From NCBI GenBank assembly GCA_029259845.1, contig JAJDEI010000299.1:31569-95568 (forward strand): a DNA stretch of 64,000 bases. The letters are read 5' to 3'. The stretch is from Planctomycetaceae bacterium (GTDB taxonomy: Bacteria > Planctomycetota > Planctomycetia > Planctomycetales > Planctomycetaceae). The notes under the pieces are model-generated. The model saw only the letters and a list, made by a program, of their open reading frames with translations, ran no database searches and was not told the DNA's origin. The position numbers were made by a program, and so were the translations under genes. Shown in pieces: positions 63,885-64,000 of this stretch (position 1 is its first letter; every line of letters begins with the position of its first letter).

Positions 63885-64000
63885 GTGGAGATGACAAAAG
63901 TGGAGATGACAAAAGTGGAGATGACAAAAGTGGAGATGACAAAAGTGGAGATGACAAAAGTGGAGATGACAAAAGTGGAGATGACAAAAGTGGAGATGAC
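63885..64000. repeat. 15-bp tandem repeat (VNTR), at least 7.7 units
   Basis: GTGGAGATGACAAAA is repeated without visible variation from 63885 to the window end, where it is cut off. It lies 61 bases upstream of the EIIA-HTH start, in the promoter region of the carbon/redox operon. There are no spacers, so it is not CRISPR. Short tandem repeats in promoters can vary in copy number and shift promoter spacing. Confidence 0.95.

Noticed and set aside
63885..64000. CRISPR array
   Set aside because: The units are contiguous 15-mers with no spacers and no cas genes.

Overview
The window looks like part of a chromosome from a Planctomycetota bacterium, probably of the Planctomycetaceae/Gimesia-Rubinisphaera type. 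The evidence is the high GC content, an iduronate-type sulfatase, DUF1501 and ceramidase-like secreted proteins, a Ser/Thr kinase with a C-terminal beta-helix, hypothetical secreted proteins, many structured intergenic repeats, and a small MraZ/RsmH/FtsL/FtsI cluster without ftsZ, ftsW or mur genes. This assignment is inference from gene content. No rRNA or tRNA gene and no CRISPR array was recognised.

Layout. 1-8.4 kb: a partial winged-helix protein, an Asp-rich protein, pyrB, a secreted esterase, a sulfatase, a beta-propeller protein and an S41 protease (the last two overlap by 4 bases). 9-19 kb: a barrel-like secreted protein, a HGSNAT-like acyltransferase, a ChbG/YdjC deacetylase, ParE, a CNT nucleoside transporter, an AI-2E family permease and a proline-rich secreted protein. 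19.4-33.6 kb: an EF-G-like GTPase, a kinase/beta-helix protein, an SGNH hydrolase, a ceramidase-like protein, a small secreted protein with a clear terminator, a propeller glycosidase, two paralogous membrane proteins and a PhyH dioxygenase. Two near-identical 157-bp MITE-like elements lie at 19.4 and 33.5 kb; the second cuts short a TusA-like gene.

33.6-39.8 kb (minus strand) is a cell-division/wall cluster: mraZ, rsmH, a TM-LysM protein, an FtsL-like protein and a class B PBP. The last four are joined by 4-base overlaps or lie close together. Upstream of mraZ are four TGGKG boxes at an exact 10-bp period, and an intrinsic terminator lies between mraZ and rsmH. 40.4-42 kb is a degraded mobile region with an IS110-family remnant that abuts a truncated cyclase gene. 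42-51.4 kb holds a RidA-like protein, a DUF1501 protein, an ECF sigma factor operon (sigma, HEAT/TM protein, secretin-like glycine-rich protein), a nucleotide-sugar epimerase, and two pilin-like proteins, one with a Cys-rich repeat array.

51.6-64 kb (minus strand) is the most unusual part. In transcription order it encodes an HTH-EIIA (PTS) regulator, a NuoC/NuoD-type subunit without NiFe ligands, a ferredoxin-NuoB fusion, DabA (DUF2309, carbonic-anhydrase-like), a NuoL/DabB-like subunit, a second antiporter-like subunit, and a SulP anion transporter with STAS and PII-like C-terminal domains. I read this as a hybrid of a DAB inorganic-carbon pump with an energy-converting-hydrogenase-related (Ehr-like) electron-transfer module, plus a bicarbonate/anion transporter. 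Functionally it would resemble the cyanobacterial NDH-1/Cup CO2-hydrating complexes. A 15-bp tandem repeat lies just upstream of the first gene and runs off the window end.
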